Notes: a model not told the origin generated them from the sequence alone. A stretch of 11,749 nt of DNA from CAZCTC01 sp964501335 (GCA_964501335.1 CAZCTC010000126.1:1-11749); one strand, 5' to 3'; counted from the stretch's first letter, positions 1 to 6,803 are shown. Made by a program: numbers and translations.

Positions 1-10
1 GAGAAATCCT

Positions 11-155
11 CCTCACCCGCACAAGGCCCCTCTCCCGTAAGATACGCCGCGCGGTGCGAAACAGGGAAAGAGAGTTTTTTTGTTTATGTTTTGGTGCGCC
101 TCAGAAGGCGCACCAAAACACGGCTTTTTTCCAGATCCGCCCCGGCAACATCAAC
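11..155 (+). repeat. Dispersed TCAGAA-loop hairpin element, copy A
   Basis: This copy has a 14-bp perfect stem (87-100 with 107-120), loop TCAGAA (101-106), and a T run after the stem (125-130). Upstream is a T-rich stretch after GAGAG and the block CCCGTAAGATACGCCGCGC that recurs in the other copies; downstream is CCAGATCCGCCCCGGCAACA, also recurrent. The neighbouring 4Fe-4S gene is leftward and ends at 207. In the sense direction of the element this copy therefore terminates no gene visible here, though read leftward it lies just past that gene's stop. The first bases of the window already belong to the repeat unit and match 11405 onward. Confidence 0.85.
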
Positions 156-206
156 GATCTACGTTGTCCACTTCCCTGTAAGACCACCGCATAGGATGAA
201 ACATTT

Positions 207-1469
207 TTACATCCCCATCCAACGCAGCAGCGTCTCCAGATAGCGCGACTTGACCTGCCGGGCGGCCAGCGCCCGCTGCACCGGACTCAACTTCAAGAAA
301 GCCCCCAACAACGCCGCGAAGGCTCGATGGTTCCACAACGTCCGATTGTCAAAAAGCAGATCCTGAAATTTGCCCCGCTCCAGCCCCATCACGACGACGC
401 GGTGAACTGTATTGACCGGCGTGAGCACCCGCTCCGCCCGGGCCGCCATCGTGATCGCCCCTTTGGGGCAGGCCCGCGCACAGACGCCGCACCCCAGACA
501 GATCTCCGAATCCAGCCGGGCCAGCTTGCGCTGCGGCCGCTGTGGATCGTGAGCCGCGACCAGCCCCAACGCTTCTACCGGACAGAGCGTCACGCAGCGG
601 CCACAGCCCACACAGCTTTCCGCCTGCACCGTCGGCAGGAAGTTGGTCGTATGGATCGGCCGAAAGGTGCCGAACCGCCGCGCCGCAATCAAGGCCTCAC
701 AACAGCAACCGCAGCAGTTACAGATGAAGGAAGCCCCCTGGCGAACGTTCTCCCCAAACTGCACCAGATTCTGATCGCGGGCCTGCTGCAAAAGATCCAG
801 CCCCTCGGCCACATCGACCAGCCGGGCAAAACCGTGGCGGCTCAGCGATTCGGCCGTCCCGCCCAGGGTCATACAGATATCCTGCGAAGCCGTGCAGGCC
901 GCCTTCACTTTGGAGGCCTTGAACCGGCAATAACAGAGGCTGATCCCCCGATGGGTCGCCGTTTTGATCGCCTCACCGGCCCGCTCATAATCCAACACCT
1001 GCACATCCGCCGGGATCACCGCCTCATTGATAAAAATCCGCCCCTGCTGAGTCTCCCCGTCGGCAAAGAGCCCCTGCATAAAATCGTCTTCCACGGTGCA
1101 GTATCGGTAAAGCAACTCCGCCAGCCGCTGTTGATCGAGATCCTGGCGGACCCGCATCATCGAAAACTCAAAAAAGCCGGCCATCGGCGGCGGCAGGACA
1201 TACAGAGTCTCCCCCTTCTGCTCCGAATCGAGCAGTAAAGCCCGTCCCGCCAGCCTGTCCAGAATCTGCCGGGATTCAGCAAGGGACAATTTCCAGATCC
1301 GGGCCGCCTTATCCGCCGTAAAGGGCTGAATGGGCAGCAAAGAGACCAGTTCGGCCTCCCGTTCCGTAAAAAGCACCTCCAAAACCGGATAGAGCGATGC
1401 CGTCGGCCGTGCCCCCTGCGGGAAACGGTTCAATCGCTCCACCAGACGTTCATAAGCCGGACTTACCAT
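207..1469 (-). CDS. Cys-rich 4Fe-4S dicluster protein with N-terminal winged-helix-like region
   Basis: A 420-aa cytoplasmic iron-sulfur protein with no signal peptide or membrane segment. Residues 1-95 look like a small helical, winged-helix-type region, for example AESRQILDRL. The middle carries CYCR (C179, C181) followed by C192 and C199, then the dense block CNCCGCCC (C250-C257). The C-terminal part is a typical bacterial dicluster ferredoxin domain with CxxCxxCxxxCP at C286/289/292/296 and C324/327/330/334. From memory, the same CxC...C...C plus CNCCGCCC arrangement occurs in a family of anaerobe '4Fe-4S binding proteins' of unknown reaction. A role in electron transfer or redox regulation is inferred. 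The ATG at 1469 is preceded by AAGGTGA at 4 bases. The gene lies 254 bases downstream of the CSLREA gene, with repeats between, so it is probably a separate transcription unit. Confidence 0.85.
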   Translation of the reverse strand: MVSPAYERLVERLNRFPQGARPTASLYPVLEVLFTEREAELVSLLPIQPFTADKAARIWKLSLAESRQILDRLAGRALLLDSEQKGETLYVLPPPMAGFFEFSMMRVRQDLDQQRLAELLYRYCTVEDDFMQGLFADGETQQGRIFINEAVIPADVQVLDYERAGEAIKTATHRGISLCYCRFKASKVKAACTASQDICMTLGGTAESLSRHGFARLVDVAEGLDLLQQARDQNLVQFGENVRQGASFICNCCGCCCEALIAARRFGTFRPIHTTNFLPTVQAESCVGCGRCVTLCPVEALGLVAAHDPQRPQRKLARLDSEICLGCGVCARACPKGAITMAARAERVLTPVNTVHRVVVMGLERGKFQDLLFDNRTLWNHRAFAALLGAFLKLSPVQRALAARQVKSRYLETLLRWMGM

Positions 1470-1558
1470 ACCATCACCTTCAATTTATTCACTATTTAAT
1501 TCAAGTTGCCACCTCGATAAATCCAGCCCATTATTCAAGATCCGCTGCATGCCGTCCA

Positions 1559-1662
1559 AAAGTAGACAGCAGCAAGTAGACAGTAGACAGCAAAAATCTT
1601 CGCCTTACCGGCTCAAATGGACTGGAAATCCGCTGTCTACTGTCTACCGTCTACTTTCTACT
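1559..1662. repeat. Inverted TGTCTAC heptamer arrays
   Basis: Two arrays of the heptamer TGTCTAC face each other. A perfect 16-bp inverted repeat pairs 1576-1591 with 1632-1647; a second 9-bp block pairs 1559-1567 with 1649-1657. The left array (1561-1591, 31 bases) is the exact reverse complement of 11203-11233 in the right-end tandem repeat. The arrays lie between the end of the CSLREA gene and the start of the 4Fe-4S gene. They could form a long hairpin, a terminator-like structure without a T run, or be remnants of the same repeat unit seen at the right end. Confidence 0.8.
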
Positions 1663-1667
1663 AAACC

Positions 1668-1679
1668 TTTGCATGCAAA
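1668..1679. repeat. 12-bp perfect palindrome TTTGCATGCAAA
   Basis: This short perfect palindrome lies 45 bases past the stop of the leftward CSLREA gene. Read leftward it follows a T run (TTTTTT) rather than preceding one, so it is a poor intrinsic terminator. It could be a protein-binding site or chance. Confidence 0.35.
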
Positions 1680-1723
1680 AAAGCTTAAATAGTAAGCACG
1701 TCTTTTAAAGGTAGCAACTTGGG

Positions 1724-2995
1724 TTATTTAAAAATCAAAGGCAGGTAGATCATTGCCGATACGATCCCCCCCTCATAAGCCCCGATCTCACAGGCCGCCA
1801 CACCGTCAAAATTGCTATCCGAAGGACGAGGCACACGCCGCTGATCCACATTGAGCGGAGCCGTCCCGCAGCCGTTCACGCCCACCGGAATTGCATCAAG
1901 GGCGAGACTTCCCACCCTCGGAGCATGGGTCGGGGTCGACCCGCCATTGATCCGCAAAATATCGAGATGCGGGTTGTTGTCGAAACGGTCCCCAACCTCC
2001 GTGTGTGAACAGCCGGTCCCATTGCCCAACAGATTATACCCCGCCGAAAGGATATCCGCTCCCGCGCAATCTCCCTTGACCGAACCCGGCGTCGTCCCCT
2101 GACTGTTTCCCGCCACAATGCTGTTTTTCAACATCACAGCACCATCCCCCCGCAGCATAACCGTCGAAGTAACCAGCCCCTGATCCGAAGCCAGGCCGCC
2201 GCCTACCCCTTGAGGGTGGACGGAATTCAAGGTCACCGTACAATTGATCAACTCAAGGTCGGAAACGTGATCTGTAAAAATAGCTCCGCCGGCGCGAGGA
2301 GCCAGATTGTTGCTGAACGTGCTGTTGACCACCGTCACGGTCGAGGAAGGACCGTAAAGGCTGAGTGCGCCTCCCACTCCTGTGACCACCGTTGCACTGT
2401 TGACCCCAAAAGTGCTGTTGCTGATCATCACAGTAGCATTCGCACTGTAAATCGCCCCGCCGCTGTCGGCCCTGTTCACATAAAAATAAACCGTATCCAC
2501 CCGCAACCGCCCGCCGTTGTTGAAAATCGCCCCGCCAACATCGCTGACGACTTTACCGCTTTGCAACGTCAGATTATAAAAACCGGCATCCACCGCCCCT
2601 TCGATCTTGAAAATCCGGTAGCGGTCATTGCCGCTGATCAAGGTGGCCGGAGCCGTCACCCCACCGATCTCCACCGAATCGGTAATCACCGGCAGCGCCG
2701 CGGACAATGTAATCGTCCCGACGACATTCAGATTGATCAGATCTGCCCCGGCGCCGGCCACACAATCCGTAAAAACGGCGCTGTTTTGATTGGCATTGAC
2801 GATCGCCTCCCGCAGCGTACACAGACCGTCCGGGCCGGTCGTATCGGCGGCGCTGTTGACCACAATCATAGCCGCTTCCGGTTGGGCCAGCGCCGGTTGA
2901 GTCCCCGTCCAGACCAGCCCACCGAACAACACCCCTGCCGCCAACGCCCCCAGACACGCACCGCCCCGCCATAACCAACCGCGTCCTTTCAACAT
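1724..2995 (-). CDS. Secreted CSLREA / beta-helix surface protein
   Basis: A 423-aa exported protein. The N-terminus is a signal peptide: a basic MLKGRGWLWRGG start, a hydrophobic core, and a likely cleavage near QPALA. The mature start has IVVNSAADTTG...GLCTLREAI, which is the CSLREA-type motif with T in place of S. The middle has repeated GGAI..., NSTF and INC-type strands typical of a right-handed parallel beta-helix (Pmp-like). The end resembles the 'choice-of-anchor Q' pattern (SIVAGN, YNLLGNGTGC, DQRRVPRP, CEIGAYE), and the last residues are IYLPLIFK. The function is unknown; surface adhesion or a matrix role is inferred. A TTG start at 3001 is open, but AGGAG at 3005-3009 is only 3 bases from it and 9 from the ATG at 2995, so ATG is chosen. 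It lies 39 bases after the WD40-like gene, probably in the same operon. Confidence 0.88.
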   Translation of the reverse strand: MLKGRGWLWRGGACLGALAAGVLFGGLVWTGTQPALAQPEAAMIVVNSAADTTGPDGLCTLREAIVNANQNSAVFTDCVAGAGADLINLNVVGTITLSAALPVITDSVEIGGVTAPATLISGNDRYRIFKIEGAVDAGFYNLTLQSGKVVSDVGGAIFNNGGRLRVDTVYFYVNRADSGGAIYSANATVMISNSTFGVNSATVVTGVGGALSLYGPSSTVTVVNSTFSNNLAPRAGGAIFTDHVSDLELINCTVTLNSVHPQGVGGGLASDQGLVTSTVMLRGDGAVMLKNSIVAGNSQGTTPGSVKGDCAGADILSAGYNLLGNGTGCSHTEVGDRFDNNPHLDILRINGGSTPTHAPRVGSLALDAIPVGVNGCGTAPLNVDQRRVPRPSDSNFDGVAACEIGAYEGGIVSAMIYLPLIFK

Positions 2996-3034
2996 CGTCA
3001 ATCGCTCCTTTCTAAATAATGATTACGGACTTCC

Positions 3035-5011
3035 TTATTGTCCCAACACCCCCCACACCTCCCGAGAATTGACAATCAGGAACCGTCCGCTCTGATCGAA
3101 GAACACCCGCCCTTTCTCACCCGTAGACGCCTTTTCCTGAGTAAAAAGCAGCTTCCCGGTCTCCATCTTCCACACCCGCAACGTTCTATAACTTAAAGTA
3201 GCAATCAACTTCTCATCCGGACTGACGGCCAGATCCATCGGATTCGCCATCCTCACGTGAGACTGCCAGATCTTCTGTCCATCCGGCACGGACCAACTCG
3301 ACAAGACACCTCCATCTGAAGTGCCGCCCAAAACAATCAACCGTTGGCTGTCTGAGCTGAAAAACATGTTCCTACCAGAAATCCCCACCTCTTTTTTCGA
3401 AAGGATATAAGCCGGCTTCCCGTCCGCAACCCGATAAATATGGATGCCGTCATTACAGGTCAACGCCAGCCACTGCGAATCTGGACTGAACTGCAAGGCC
3501 CCCAGAAATACCGTCCCTTCGGGAATCAGCTCCACGCCGCTTTCCCATTGGCCGGTTTGATAAAGCATAATGCGATTACTCTCCACATCAGCCGGAGTGT
3601 CAGTTTCAGAAAACAACACATGGTTCCCATCCGGCGAAAAATAAACCCGCGTCTCCCCCGGGTACTCAAAAGCCTGGCCATCCCCGGTTAAATTCCAGAG
3701 AGTAGCCTTTGCCATGGAACAATCCTCCTTAACATCGATAAGCCCGGCCTCATCGCTGCTGAATTCCCGCTCGCACGCCGAGGTCGTCGAAAAATATCTC
3801 CCCTGAGGATCAAACCTCCAATCCATGAAAGTGAACTTTGTAGTGATTGTCCGCAACAATTTGCCGTCCGACAGCCGCCATACCCGCGCCGCCATATCGC
3901 CACCACTCCAATTCCAGATTCCCATCACCTGAGTGCCGTCGGAGTTGAAATAGATTCTCCAGGGTAACAGCTCACGCCCAGAAACATTTTTAAACAAAGG
4001 TCGCGGATAATCCAATTTGTAAACCAGCTCGCCGGTATTGAGGTTATAAATCTGCACCGTGTGATCCGCTCCCTGGTTGAGGAGCCACTTACCGTCGAGG
4101 CTGACATCGACCGGAGAAAAACCTGCAAAAGTACGCACCTGTTGCCCATTGGCCACGCTGTAAACCAGCGTAGGACTCAAGCTTTGATCACAAAGGAACA
4201 ACGTTCCTCCCGCAACCGGGATACTGCATCCCCTCGGATTGACCAGATTGGACACCTGACGGCCGGTTTCCAGATCCCATACCCACAAATCGTACTTGCC
4301 GAACGGTTGGTTCCGGGTATAAAGGGTTTGATCCAGATAAGAAACCACATAGCGATTGTCGGGACTGATCACCGCCCATGAACCGGATTCATTAGAGACC
4401 GGGACATAGGTAATCCGGCTTCCGTCCAGCGTGGAATAGACCATGATCCAGGCATAATTTTCGACCACCACCACCCGCGTCCCATCCACACTAACGGAAG
4501 CGATATCCCGTTGGCCTTCATCCGCTCCCCATTTGAATTGAAAACGCCGGATGATCTCTCCATCGGAAACCCGCTTAAGCACGCCGCCCGTCTCCGTGAC
4601 CACTTCAACCGTATACGGCCGCGCGGCCCACAACTCCGGAGAAATTTGCGTGGTAGCCGTCACGCCGGGCAAAAACCCTTCATAGGTAGCCTGAAGGGCA
4701 TTGTAAAAATAAGTATTGCTGGATGTGACCAGCACCAGATACCGGCTGTCCGGCGTCCATCCCAACTCATTCAAAGTCTCCCCATTGACCGTCCCCAAGA
4801 GCCGCAGCTGATCCACATTTTGAGATGTAATGGCCGCCGGCTCCCCGGCCGGAACCTTATAAAGCCATTCGGCAAACCCCATCCGGGCATTGGGATCCGG
4901 CGTAGCAAAACCCGACCCTTCCCAGAACCGGCTGAAGGAACACCCCGCCGTCAACCCTCCCACAATCAAGCCCAGAACCAAAATAAAAAGAATACGCCCC
5001 CAATGTTTCAT
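3035..5011 (-). CDS. WD40-like beta-propeller lipoprotein
   Basis: A 658-aa predicted lipoprotein. Residues 1-24 are a lipoprotein signal peptide ending in LTAGC, with C24 as the lipid-modified residue. The rest is a chain of WD40/PD40-like blades: turns such as SPDGNHVLF (about 459-467), FSPDSQWLAL (508-517) and VSPDEKLIATL (596-606), and strands such as VWDLETGRQV, IYNLNTGELVYKL, VWRLSDGKLL and VWKMETGKLL. I count about eleven S/D-x-D/S-G type turns, enough for one or two propellers. No catalytic motif is visible, so a binding or scaffold role at the outer face of the membrane is inferred. The ATG is preceded by GAGGAG and overlaps the upstream gene's TGA in an ATGA, which indicates translational coupling. 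The CSLREA gene follows 39 bases later. Confidence 0.87.
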   Translation of the reverse strand: MKHWGRILFILVLGLIVGGLTAGCSFSRFWEGSGFATPDPNARMGFAEWLYKVPAGEPAAITSQNVDQLRLLGTVNGETLNELGWTPDSRYLVLVTSSNTYFYNALQATYEGFLPGVTATTQISPELWAARPYTVEVVTETGGVLKRVSDGEIIRRFQFKWGADEGQRDIASVSVDGTRVVVVENYAWIMVYSTLDGSRITYVPVSNESGSWAVISPDNRYVVSYLDQTLYTRNQPFGKYDLWVWDLETGRQVSNLVNPRGCSIPVAGGTLFLCDQSLSPTLVYSVANGQQVRTFAGFSPVDVSLDGKWLLNQGADHTVQIYNLNTGELVYKLDYPRPLFKNVSGRELLPWRIYFNSDGTQVMGIWNWSGGDMAARVWRLSDGKLLRTITTKFTFMDWRFDPQGRYFSTTSACEREFSSDEAGLIDVKEDCSMAKATLWNLTGDGQAFEYPGETRVYFSPDGNHVLFSETDTPADVESNRIMLYQTGQWESGVELIPEGTVFLGALQFSPDSQWLALTCNDGIHIYRVADGKPAYILSKKEVGISGRNMFFSSDSQRLIVLGGTSDGGVLSSWSVPDGQKIWQSHVRMANPMDLAVSPDEKLIATLSYRTLRVWKMETGKLLFTQEKASTGEKGRVFFDQSGRFLIVNSREVWGVLGQ

Positions 5012-5610
5012 CTTTCAGTCTCCTCTTGATGAGCTGCCGCATAATCGTTCACGCACTTTTCCCAATAGGTCTCATCCGGCGGATTAAGCGATCCGTCCAG
5101 TAAATCAAAAAATCGAACTCCCGTTAACAAAAGATCCCCGGAATCGGCTCCTTCTGGAACGGGAAATTCAAAATCGACAAAGAAAAGCATAGCGATTTCA
5201 TCCTCAAAGACACTCCGATGCGTTTTCGAAGAGTAATAAAAATATGCCAGTTTGGAACTCGTGATCTCACACTCAGCCACATACCCTTCCATCATCGCCT
5301 CAACCTCGGAACGCCGCGGGGGACGCCCATGCTCTTTCTCAAACAACCGAAACTGTCGTTGATAATAATTAAGAGGAAAATCATCAGGGCCTAAAGTACC
5401 GATCTTTTCAGGATCGACCTCCAACCGGCGGGCCAGATCCACCACCACACGTTGATCGACCCCATATTTTTCAGCCAGAGAGGAGGCCGAATTATCAATA
5501 ACCGAATGCGCCTGGACAGGCGGGGAAAAATGAACTCCTATCAAGGCAACTCCCCCACCGATCAGGATTAAAATGAACGACAAAAGCCCACCGAGAAAAA
5601 TTTTCTTCAT
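5008..5610 (-). CDS. Membrane-anchored or secreted protein of unknown family
   Basis: A 200-aa protein whose family I do not recognise. Residues 4-26 are a strong hydrophobic segment after MKK: either a signal anchor or an uncleaved signal peptide; a VQA stretch at 32-34 could also be a cleavage site. The soluble part has a short helical region (SLAEKYGVDQRVVVDLARRLEV, about 44-65), an EKEHGRPPRRSEVEAMMEGY segment, and a mixed strand region rich in F, Y and acidic residues. It has two cysteines, C114 and C186, which could pair outside the cytoplasm. Its stop overlaps the start of the WD40-like lipoprotein by 4 bases, so it is the first gene of the three-gene cluster and is likely to act with that lipoprotein. 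The ribosome site before the ATG is weak (AGGA about 12 bases upstream). Confidence 0.75.
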   Translation of the reverse strand: MKKIFLGGLLSFILILIGGGVALIGVHFSPPVQAHSVIDNSASSLAEKYGVDQRVVVDLARRLEVDPEKIGTLGPDDFPLNYYQRQFRLFEKEHGRPPRRSEVEAMMEGYVAECEITSSKLAYFYYSSKTHRSVFEDEIAMLFFVDFEFPVPEGADSGDLLLTGVRFFDLLDGSLNPPDETYWEKCVNDYAAAHQEETER

Positions 5611-5667
5611 AACTCAATTTATTCCTGCATTTCAAGATTAAATGACATAAGAATCGATCCGGTCTTT

Positions 5668-5695
5668 ATTTTCGCACGCTTATTCTATAAGTCAA
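5668..5695 (-). promoter_or_regulatory. Possible promoter of the three-gene envelope operon
   Basis: On the minus strand TTGACT (5695-5690) is followed after 16 bases by GAAAAT (5673-5668). The -35 box is good and the -10 is moderate (4 of 6). It would give a leader of roughly 50 bases before the ATG at 5610. This is a sequence-only guess in an AT-rich stretch where other boxes also fit. Confidence 0.35.
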
Positions 5696-5757
5696 CGGCC
5701 CTGCCCTATAACAACCTGTACACTTGTTCGTGAGGTGACCTAACGCCATCTTTTGGC

Positions 5758-5877
5758 GTCCCGCAAATGGTGCTTTTCCCGTAAGATACACCGCGCGGTG
5801 CGAAGCAGGAAGAAGAGTTTTTTTGTTGATGTTTTGGGGCGCCTCAGAAGGCGCCCCAAAACATAGCTTTTTTATCC
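5758..5877 (+). repeat. Dispersed TCAGAA-loop hairpin element, copy B
   Basis: Perfect 15-bp stem (5829-5843 with 5850-5864), loop TCAGAA (5844-5849), T run 5868-5873. The upstream block CCCGTAAGATACACCGCGCG and GCGAAGCAGG match copies A and E. Compared with copy A, one stem pair is changed from T-A to G-C on both arms. The copy lies in the divergent gap between the envelope operon (leftward from 5610) and marR (rightward from 6295), so neither neighbouring gene needs a terminator here. A small hairpin ACGCCA/TGGCGT sits just upstream at about 5743-5759. Confidence 0.87.
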
Positions 5878-5914
5878 ATTGCATTAACAGGCACCTTCTT
5901 GTCGAACATTCTCA

Positions 5915-5962
5915 GCCCCAAAGGGGCGACCTCAAGGTAGCCTGGGGTTCGCAGACCCCAGG
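5915..5962. repeat. Double small hairpin between repeat copies B and C
   Basis: Two short stems lie side by side: GCCCC/GGGGC around AAA (5915-5927) and CCTGGGG/CCCCAGG (5941-5947 with 5956-5962). The first resembles the CCCCCAAAGGTGCGAC stretch of the right-end repeat (about 11296-11310). Probably another piece of intergenic repeat; its function is unknown. Confidence 0.5.
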
Positions 5963-5964
5963 AA

Positions 5965-6065
5965 ACCGCGCAGGATAGAAGAAGAGAGTTTTTTGTTTAT
6001 GTTTTCGTGCGCATCAGAATGCGCACGAAAACATGGGCCTTTTCCAGAACCGCCCCGGCGACATC
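5965..6065 (+). repeat. Dispersed TCAGAA-loop hairpin element, copy C
   Basis: Perfect 15-bp stem (5999-6013 with 6020-6034), loop TCAGAA (6014-6019), then a short T run inside GGGCCTTTTCC. Two stem positions differ from copy A and both are compensated on the other arm, including the loop-closing pair (C-G to A-T). The upstream block is shortened to ACCGCGCAGGATAGAAG, while the downstream CCAGAACCGCCCCGGCGACA matches copies A and H. It lies in the same divergent gap as copy B, about 155 bases from it. Confidence 0.87.
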
Positions 6066-6071
6066 TTCTTA

Positions 6072-6150
6072 CCCCCTCCTTCCCCCACAAAGCAACCATC
6101 GTTCAGATACCAGAAGCCTATCCGTATCGTTCGTTGGGGGAAGGAGGGGG
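6072..6150. repeat. 16-bp purine/pyrimidine inverted repeat
   Basis: A pyrimidine tract (6072-6087) is the exact reverse complement of a purine tract (6135-6150), with 47 bases between. Inside the loop GATAC/GTATC could pair further. It starts directly after copy C, and the G-rich part runs on to about 6169. No gene is seen here. It may be an independent palindromic insertion. Confidence 0.75.
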
Positions 6151-6172
6151 ACAGGGGGAGGATGAGGGCCAA

Positions 6173-6193
6173 CGCCCAAAACATCGCTTTTTT
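6173..6193 (+). repeat. Relic right arm of the hairpin element
   Basis: CGCCCAAAACATCGCTTTTT closely matches the right arm and T tract of copy B (GCCCCAAAACATAGCTTTTT). No matching left arm or TCAGAA loop lies upstream; the purine-rich tract stands there instead. This reads as a degraded or overwritten third copy in this gap. Confidence 0.5.
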
Positions 6194-6238
6194 GGCCTTC
6201 CACGCTTCCATCTTCCATTCTTCCGTTCCCTCCCCCTC

Positions 6239-6266
6239 TTGACAAAAATCGCGCTCCGGATATAAT
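6239..6266 (+). promoter_or_regulatory. Consensus sigma-70 promoter of marR
   Basis: TTGACA (6239-6244) and TATAAT (6261-6266) both match the consensus exactly and are 16 bases apart. The expected transcription start is about 6273, giving a leader of about 20 bases before the marR ATG at 6295. The candidate operator at 6267-6282 covers the expected start, which fits repression by the MarR product. Confidence 0.85.
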
Positions 6267-6282
6267 TTGCATGTACAACTAA
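6267..6282. promoter_or_regulatory. Candidate MarR operator at the marR promoter
   Basis: The 16-mer TTGCATGTACAACTAA is an imperfect palindrome centred on TGTACA. It matches the site at 6803-6818 by the pattern TTGnnTGTACAnnYAA. It abuts the -10 box and spans the expected transcription start. MarR regulators commonly repress their own promoter from such palindromes; binding here is inferred. Confidence 0.6.
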
Positions 6283-6294
6283 TAAAGGTCGCCG

Positions 6295-6726
6295 ATGGGA
6301 AACACTAAAGAGCTGCTCCACACCTGTCTCTATTTCACGGCCAATGCCCTCAGCCGGGTCATCACCCGCATGGCTGAAGAAGAAATGGCCGTCACCGGGC
6401 TCGCGCCTTCGCACGCCTTTCTCTTGATGCTGGTCATCGAAACGCCCGGCATCGCCCAGAAAGAGCTGGCCGAAGCCCTGCATCTCGCGCCGTCGACCGT
6501 CACCCGCTTCATCGACGAGCTGATCCACCGCGGCTATCTGGAACGCCGCACGGAAGGTCGCCTGGCCCTGATCTACCCGACCGAAAAAGGGCTCGCCCTG
6601 GAAGGGCCGATCAAAACGGCCTGGAACGCCCTTTACCGCCGCTACTCCGGCCTGCTCGGCGAAGATCCCAGCCACGGGCTCACCGCCGCCCTGGACGAAG
6701 CCGTGGAAAAGCTGGAAAACCAGTAA
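6295..6726 (+). CDS. MarR-family transcriptional regulator
   Basis: A 143-aa winged helix-turn-helix protein of normal MarR length. The N-terminal helix (about 5-30) serves dimerisation. The helix-turn-helix is IAQKELAEAL (53-62) plus LAPSTVTRFIDELIHRGYL (64-82), where the second helix reads DNA; the wing is ERRTEGRLALIYPTEKG (83-99). C-terminal helices complete the dimer. A single cysteine, C11, sits in the first helix near where OhrR-type members carry their redox cysteine, but that role is only a possibility. AAAGG lies 6 bases before the ATG. The gene has a near-ideal promoter and a palindrome over its start, suggesting autorepression. The flavin reductase-like gene 113 bases downstream has the same palindrome upstream and is the likely target. 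The ligand is unknown. Confidence 0.92.
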   Translation: MGNTKELLHTCLYFTANALSRVITRMAEEEMAVTGLAPSHAFLLMLVIETPGIAQKELAEALHLAPSTVTRFIDELIHRGYLERRTEGRLALIYPTEKGLALEGPIKTAWNALYRRYSGLLGEDPSHGLTAALDEAVEKLENQ

Positions 6727-6775
6727 GGCAGAAAAAACTCGGTTCTCGCACTGTCAATGCGAAATTACAAACAAA

Positions 6776-6803
6776 TTGAATGATTTTTTATCGAAGTTTT
6801 AGT
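6776..6803 (+). promoter_or_regulatory. Possible promoter of the flavin reductase gene
   Basis: TTGAAT (6776-6781) and TTTTAG (6798-6803) are 16 bases apart. The boxes are weak, but their position relative to the palindrome (core TGTACA 5 bases after the -10) mirrors the marR promoter, where the core also lies 5 bases after the -10. This supports a shared promoter/operator layout. Confidence 0.4.

Noticed and set aside
327..1238. Plus-strand 303-aa frame over the 4Fe-4S gene
   Set aside because: The opposite strand encodes clear CxxCxxCxxxCP motifs; this frame is rich in R, P and H as expected of a GC-rich shadow.
1559..1662. CRISPR-like array of short repeats
   Set aside because: The repeats are heptamers without unique spacers, and there are no cas genes.
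5666..5884. Open frame sharing the phrase CFGAPSEAPQNINKKTL with another at 10880-11191
   Set aside because: The similarity comes from translating the hairpin repeat copies B and G on the strand opposite their sense. The frames have no ribosome site and the right one runs into the GNAT gene, so they are not called as genes.
6033..6278. Several short open frames on both strands
   Set aside because: They lie in copy C and the purine/pyrimidine inverted repeat, show low complexity, and have no start signals.
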